Position numbers and translations under genes: made by a program | NCBI GenBank assembly: GCA_963930655.1 | Contig: OZ005616.1 | Coordinates: 11,250,001 to 11,314,000 of the forward strand | From: Myrica gale | Lineage: Eukaryota > Streptophyta > Magnoliopsida > Fagales > Myricaceae | Direction of reading: 5' to 3' | DNA length: 64,000 nt | Shown: piece after piece, positions 58,848-64,000 of the stretch | How the letters are laid out: each line of letters begins with the position of its first letter | Position numbering within the stretch: the first letter of the stretch is position 1 | The notes under the pieces: generated by a model | Told to the model about the DNA's origin: nothing | Database searches by the model: none | What the model saw: only the letters and a program-made list of their open reading frames with translations

Positions 58848-59291
58848 CTCAGTGTTATTGATAAATTGAAAAATAGCCCAAAGTTCCCCTAACGGCTACT
58901 ACATTATGAACTTATAGCAAACTTATGAAACCCTTATAAACGAAATGAGTAAAACGCTGATAAAACTAATAAATGTTAAAAATAAGCAAATTATTAAAAG
59001 ATTATGATGTTTGAGCCCCAATTATTTGGAGTTAATAATAAAAAATTCATCACATAATTTTTTATTATTATAATATTTATTAAAAATCTTCTCTCTCTTC
59101 ACTTTTTCACCAACTCCCATAAAATATCTCTACTTTATAATATTTCACAAACTCCAATACCCAAAATTTCCATACTCAAACATCCCTATATAACATAAAT
59201 AAAACTAATGTTTCTCAAGCCTCCAAACTTCTCCAAGAAAAGACTGCCATATGATCATCTACATCATTCTCTCCAGGTTTCGCCATCAAAT

Positions 59292-59528
59292 TCACATCCT
59301 CAATGGAATTATGGAAGAATCACCACGGTATGAAACCAAATACTTGACATTGAACACGTCATTTGGCTTGATATGGCTTGGGAGTTCCATCCTGTAGGCA
59401 TTTGAATTGATCTGCTCAATAATCTCCAACGGTCCAATCATCATTGTTATACTCTCCCACTGAAAATCTGAGTTTTCTTTTGTGAAGGGAGTTGTGAGAT
59501 CACTATGTTTGTAGATTCTGCTTCGCAC
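59292..59528 (-). pseudogene. Ty3/Gypsy integrase C-terminal fragment
   Basis: The minus frame reads GPLEIIEQINSNAYRMELPS and then DVFNVKYLVSYRGDSS. This is the region after the integrase core in plant Gypsy polyproteins, where NAYRLELP and VFNVxxLxPYxGD are usual. Only about 70 residues remain, ending against the hAT-like element at 59564. Confidence 0.75.
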
Positions 59529-59563
59529 CTACGCCTCGCTGCATCAATCGGCAAATATATATA

Positions 59564-61650
59564 CAGAGGCTGATGCAAGGGGGTGTGGTCCTGGGCGGCC
59601 GCCCCCATTACATTCCAAAAAAAGTTTTTTCATTTAGTTTTTTATTATTATTATTCATAGGTAGGCCTGGGCTATGGGGCCCGACCCCCTTCGCCCAGGC
59701 CAACCCCCATTTATTCTGAAACAGGTGATCTCTCTCTCATGTCCGCCCAGAAAGTTTTTGCATATTTTGGGGAGAAGTGTTATCATTTCGTTTGTGCTGT
59801 GGTTTCAATTCTCTCTTTTTTTTTTGGGTAAATCTTATGGTGTCCATTCGATTAGACTTTAAAAAACACTTTGTGTGTTTGCTTGCTCAGACAAGGGCCT
59901 AGTGCTAGGCAGCCGTACCGGTAAGGGTGGCTAAAATCGCTGCCTCAACGCGTTTTTAGTCTTTTAAATATTTTTTTATTATTTTTCATACAAACACGTA
60001 GATCGTATCCCGACCGGGGATTATACGTACACACAAAAATCAAGTAAAAAAATTCGGTTATATGTGTTTTCCCCGCTCAGTGTGTTTAATTCTTTGGCAG
60101 TGCAATTTTTTGGGTTTCACTCCCGTAGCACATTCTAGCTCTAGTCACTTTAGGAGAAATAAATTAGAGATCTAGTTGATCAATCTGCTAGTTGAACAAC
60201 TTCGACGATTTAACGTCGATGTTGGCATACGGAATAAGCTTCCACACAGAGGCGAACATGCACTGAGCCCGATCCCGATAGGCACAGGCGAACTCTTAAG
60301 CCTACATAGATACTTTACGGGCTCTTAATGGACTTTCGCATGAGTGTTATCCACTGGCCCAAAAGGATCCATAGGAGCTATTAGTTTTCCAGTCCTTTCT
60401 GTTTTATTTCTTTTCAGTTACGTGTTACGCAGTTTTTTTTATCAAAGAATCTAGAAAGGAATTCATACTCACGATGTTTCTCGAGGATTCGTTTTAGTTT
60501 TAGTTTTAGTTTTTATCAAGGAATTTTTTAATCTTTTTCTCTCTCCCTTTATTTTCTTTGAAAGAGCTCATTTTTTCTTCGAAGGTTACAATTTAAACCT
60601 TGCGTCATGCAATCGCCTAAAATCGACCGCGGTTAAATCTACCGAATGATACCAACTGATTAATAAATGAAATTTCCGCTCTCATAGATCAACCCAAGTT
60701 CTTCAGAAAAATCTACATTTCCTAACTCGGAATACAAGTCACCAACAGCCCTGAAAAGCCCTTCTATTGATTTTATGAATACAAATCTATATAATACATC
60801 TGACACCATGGTAGATCAATTCTTACATCCATCTGCAAAGATTTGAAATCTACTACCATAGCAGCAAGCCGATTCAAAAACCAGATATATACAGAAAACA
60901 TCATTTCCAGATATAGCAATCATTGAGTTGATCAGGCTCTTCACAACTACTTATTCTACAAATAACCGAGGTTGGGCACCAAAACAGTAAGTCATCTAAT
61001 CTACAGGTTGTGAGGGCAGCCTTTTTGTGGTTCATTTGTGAAATTATAGGAGGATGAGATTGAATTGGTTTGGAATTTAGATATATGTGATTTGTGAAAC
61101 TGTTTATTTGAATTGGTTTGTGAAATTGTTTTCATTTTTGAATAATTTGATTGTAATAGCAATTGAATGCAATGTAATTAGATTGTAATTTAGATTTGAA
61201 TTAGGGATTTTGACATTTTGTGAAATTAGGGATTCACCAAGAATAATATCTTAGGGCTATAGAGATTTCTATCTAGAAATTTCTAATTTTTTTTAATTTT
61301 TTTCGAAAATAAATAGAAAACCACTCATATTTTTTGGTCCCGAATTAATTATTTAGCTGGTTTTTGTTTGTTTAGGGTTTTTCATGCCCTTGAATTTATG
61401 TGGAGCTCATACTGCTCAAACTATCAATTTCTTATATATATATATATATATGCAAATTAGTAGGATCTAATTGTCACTTTCATTCTTAGCAAATACTATA
61501 TACATGTATTTTAAAATTTTTAATGTTTTTAATCCTTAATTTTCGATATTTTAACTCTAAGACATTTTTTACACTATGTTGGAAATTTTTTTTTATCATT
61601 TCGCTTTATGTGTTCGACCCCCTTCAAATTGAATCTTGGATCCGCCACTG
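59564..61650. mobile_element. hAT-like repeat, copy 2 (2087 bp)
   Basis: The left end CAGAGGCTGATGCAAGG and the inverted right end CAGTGGCGGATCCAAG are imperfect inverted repeats. TATATATA lies on both sides (59556-59563 and 61651-61658), consistent with an 8-bp hAT duplication but within simple sequence. Parts match copy 1 at 45690-47755. No transposase recognised. Confidence 0.6.
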
Positions 61651-62264
61651 TATATATATATATATATATATATATATTCTGGGGGGGATTGTAAGTAACA
61701 TACTTGTGCTTGGGTGAAATTGGTTTTAGGACTTGTGCTAGCATTGTTTGAGGAATTGAGACCTCACCCCGATTTCTATCAATTTAGTGACAGAAATATC
61801 CCAAGTGACACTACACTATCTACCCGTCAAGTGCTCATTGAGATTTTCCTTCACTGTATCGACGGAAATCTGGGCGAGTCCTTGATTCTACTGACAGTAC
61901 TAGCACAGGTCCTGAAACCAATTTCGCTAGATTGACGGAAATCAGGGTGACAAGATATGTTAGATTTCACACTTTTTTCAGGATTTTAAGTATATTTACA
62001 AAATTATCACCGAACATTTTCAGAATTCAAACACAAATACCAATACATTTTACACAATCTCCAACAATTTTTTAATTTTTTATTCAACATAAATTTTCTC
62101 TCTCTATATTTTTCACATAATTCCAATATTTTTTTATTAAACAATTACATCAAATCATTTCTTTCTCCACTTTACACAAACACTAATAAAATACTATTCA
62201 ACATAAATATTCACAATTTCTCTAAAATCCTACATTTTTACTCAAAACCAACATAACCCTTATA
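61651..62264. other. Spacer with (TA)n tract
   Basis: A TA run (61651-61677) is followed by a 73-codon frame (61714-61935) with no recognised domain, then by AT-rich sequence resembling diverged MITE ends. Confidence 0.35.
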
Positions 62265-62273
62265 TTTTATTTA

Positions 62274-62952
62274 GGCTTAAATGCACCCCATGCCCCTGGG
62301 GTATGCCGAATGAGCAAATATGCCCCTAAGGTAAACAAAGTCATTTTCATACCCCTGAAGTATACTTTTCAGGAGCAAATATGCCCCTCCGTTATGTGCC
62401 GTTTGAAACCCTAACGGTAAATGCTGACGTCAGCACAAATCACAACTTGATACCTGGCATTTTCGAAATTTTTTTTAAAAAAAACAAAACAGAAGGGGGA
62501 GAACCCCCGAGCGGCGAAGGGAGCCCAGCTCCCTTCGCCGCCGCGAGGGGTGGCCGGCAGGGGCCACCCCGGCGAGGGGGAGCCCAGATCTAGGCTCCCC
62601 GCGTCGCCAGCGGCATCCGCGCGCCACCCCTGAGCAGGGGAGACGCGGGCGGCGCGCGGCCGCCGCTGGCGACACGGGAGCCCAGATCTGGGCCCCCCGC
62701 GTCGCCCGCGCCTTTCGCGCGACGGGGGAGCCCAGATCTGGTTCTCCCCCTTCTGTTTTGGTTTTTTTTAATTTCGAAAATGCCAGGTGTCAAGTTGTGA
62801 CTGATGCTGATGTGTCAAATTTTGACACGTCAGCATTTACCGTTAGGGTTTCAAACGGCACATAACGGAGGGGCATATTTGCTCCTGAAAGTATACCTCA
62901 GGAGTATGAAAATGACTTTGTTTACCTCAGGGGCATGGGGTGCATTTAATCC
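62274..62952. mobile_element. Mutator-like foldback element with GC-rich core, 679 bp
   Basis: Ends GGCTTAAATGCACC and, inverted, GGATTAAATGCACC. The arms match over roughly 230 bases (for example AAACGGCACATAACGGAGGG and TACCTCAGGGGCATGGGGTG-like blocks). A perfect 9-bp duplication TTTTATTTA flanks it (62265-62273 and 62953-62961). The middle (about 62505-62745) is very GC-rich, with repeated GGAGCCCAGATCT and GACGCGGG-like strings, in an AT-rich neighbourhood. Confidence 0.92.
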
Positions 62953-62961
62953 TTTTATTTA

Positions 62962-64000
62962 ATCCTAACCTTATATTTTATTTAATCCTAAGAAACAATG
63001 TATAGAAGAGAGATCGTTCTCGTTTATTATTATAAAAAGAAGAGATAGATGTTACTCACACATAATCTCTCTAGACCCACCACAAGAGTCAAGATTGACA
63101 AATTACAGAACCAATCCAATTCACATGCGATGAATCCACTTGAAAATACAAGCGTCTAGGGTTCTTGTATATTATTTCGTGTGGGTTGTGGATGAAACTC
63201 TTAAGTATTTTTTTTGAAATACCATATTTTTCATATTCTTTTAAAAAATTTAACGAGTAATTTTATTTCGAGTTATATCTCAGGAATTGCCTATCCTTAA
63301 ATTTAATAATTTTTAAATAATATTAATTTATGCCTTTTCTTTTGCATTCACTTCGTGGGGTTTTAGTAAGTGACAATGGGCTTTGGTTATCTCAAACCAA
63401 AATCCGTTGATCTGCTTTCGGTCACGGCCCAAATAGGAACTCACCGACTTGTTTCCAAGATTCAGAGGAAGAGAGGTAGAGCTCGGAGAGGGAGGGAATT
63501 TGTCTCTGCAATTTCCATCTCCCTAACCGGCTCCAATTTTTACATCGAATTTAGGTATTCGAGACAAGAATGTCCAAGTCTTGGCTAAACTTATCCCGGA
63601 TATTGTTCTACATTTTTTTCTTACAATTCTCGCCAAGAATTTCAGCCATCAGGTGATCTTTTTCTCCCTCGTTTTGGATTGCTCCAATGTGTCGTGAATT
63701 CGACACATTTTCCTGGCACTTTTGGTTGCTGAAAACCTAGGATGTACAAATGAAAAATGAAAAAGGCCGAATCATTTGTTTACTGCTTTTTGGGAATTTG
63801 CTTCTCGGTTGCAAAGTATTAAATTTTGTAATTTTAGTTATTCCTTTGATTGCTTTGGACAGCTCATATTTTTGTATGGCATTGGTCTCACTAGTTATCT
63901 ACCTAATTCAAATGAAAAGATTTGAGTTACTCTTCAGTGTGGGACGGAAGGAAAGGATGACGAGTTCATAGATCAATGCAGTTTCTGGGTCCTGAGCTAG
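62962..64000. other. Right end of window; possible start of a plus-strand gene
   Basis: The sequence at 63400-63560 is GA-rich and less AT-biased (AGGAAGAGAGGTAGAGCTCG). It contains splice-donor-like strings (TTTAGGTATTCG, CATCAGGTGATC), and the window ends in TGAGCTAG. It could be the untranslated leader of a gene running off to the right. No conserved protein was recognised. Confidence 0.25.

Noticed and set aside
62381..62793. GC-rich stretch as a CpG-island promoter or gene
   Set aside because: It lies entirely inside a Mutator-like foldback with a 9-bp flank, and its frames have no domain.
1..64000. tRNA, rRNA or other structured RNA genes
   Set aside because: No T-arm or acceptor-stem pattern or ribosomal sequence was recognised; a covariance search was not possible.

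Overview
The window is nuclear DNA of a flowering plant, most likely a eudicot. It has intron-rich genes with GT-AG junctions, AT-rich introns and spacers, and a dense nested load of plant transposons (LINE, Copia and Gypsy LTR remnants, hAT, Mutator-like, Tourist-like and CACTA elements). No bacterial, organellar, rRNA, tRNA or CRISPR features were seen. The species cannot be named from the sequence alone.

Three host genes are supported, all on the minus strand. (1) Positions 1-2291 hold the 5' part of a BRAT1/ATAD2-type AAA ATPase, cut by the window edge just after Walker A. (2) Positions 5315-18401 hold a complete SRL2/EFR3-like gene. Its 19 coding exons were assembled by hand and sum to exactly 1000 codons plus stop. 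It carries a 5'-truncated LINE in its largest intron and one GC-AG intron. (3) Positions 38547-40991 hold a secreted Pro/Ser-rich cell-wall-type protein with fourteen 43-residue tandem repeats and a TATA box upstream.

Almost everything else is mobile DNA. At 20.2-22.6 kb lies a Pack-MULE (9-bp target duplication, terminal repeats of about 200 bp) that carries a decayed callose synthase fragment and an open HD-Zip I homeobox fragment, and has a Tourist-like MITE nested inside. A second member of the family at 43.6-44.4 kb carries the same callose synthase piece. From 22.6 to 27.1 kb is a decayed Copia element, followed by foldback elements (27.3-29.7 kb). A hAT element with a perfect 8-bp target duplication (31.4-34.2 kb) sits inside a TATA-bearing LTR-like sequence. 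From 34.5 to 37.2 kb are a Copia LTR remnant and a tandem array. From 44.4 to 62 kb there are two copies of a hAT-like family, one interrupted by a 366-bp hAT MITE whose empty site survives in the other copy. The same stretch has a 1.26-kb direct duplication split in one copy by a solo LTR, CACTA remnants and a Gypsy integrase tail. A 679-bp Mutator-like foldback with a GC-rich core (62.3-63.0 kb) closes the mobile part.

The three genes share no evident pathway: one is chromatin-related, one is a plasma-membrane lipid-kinase scaffold and one is a wall protein. The most notable content is the Pack-MULE family that has captured and rearranged host gene pieces.
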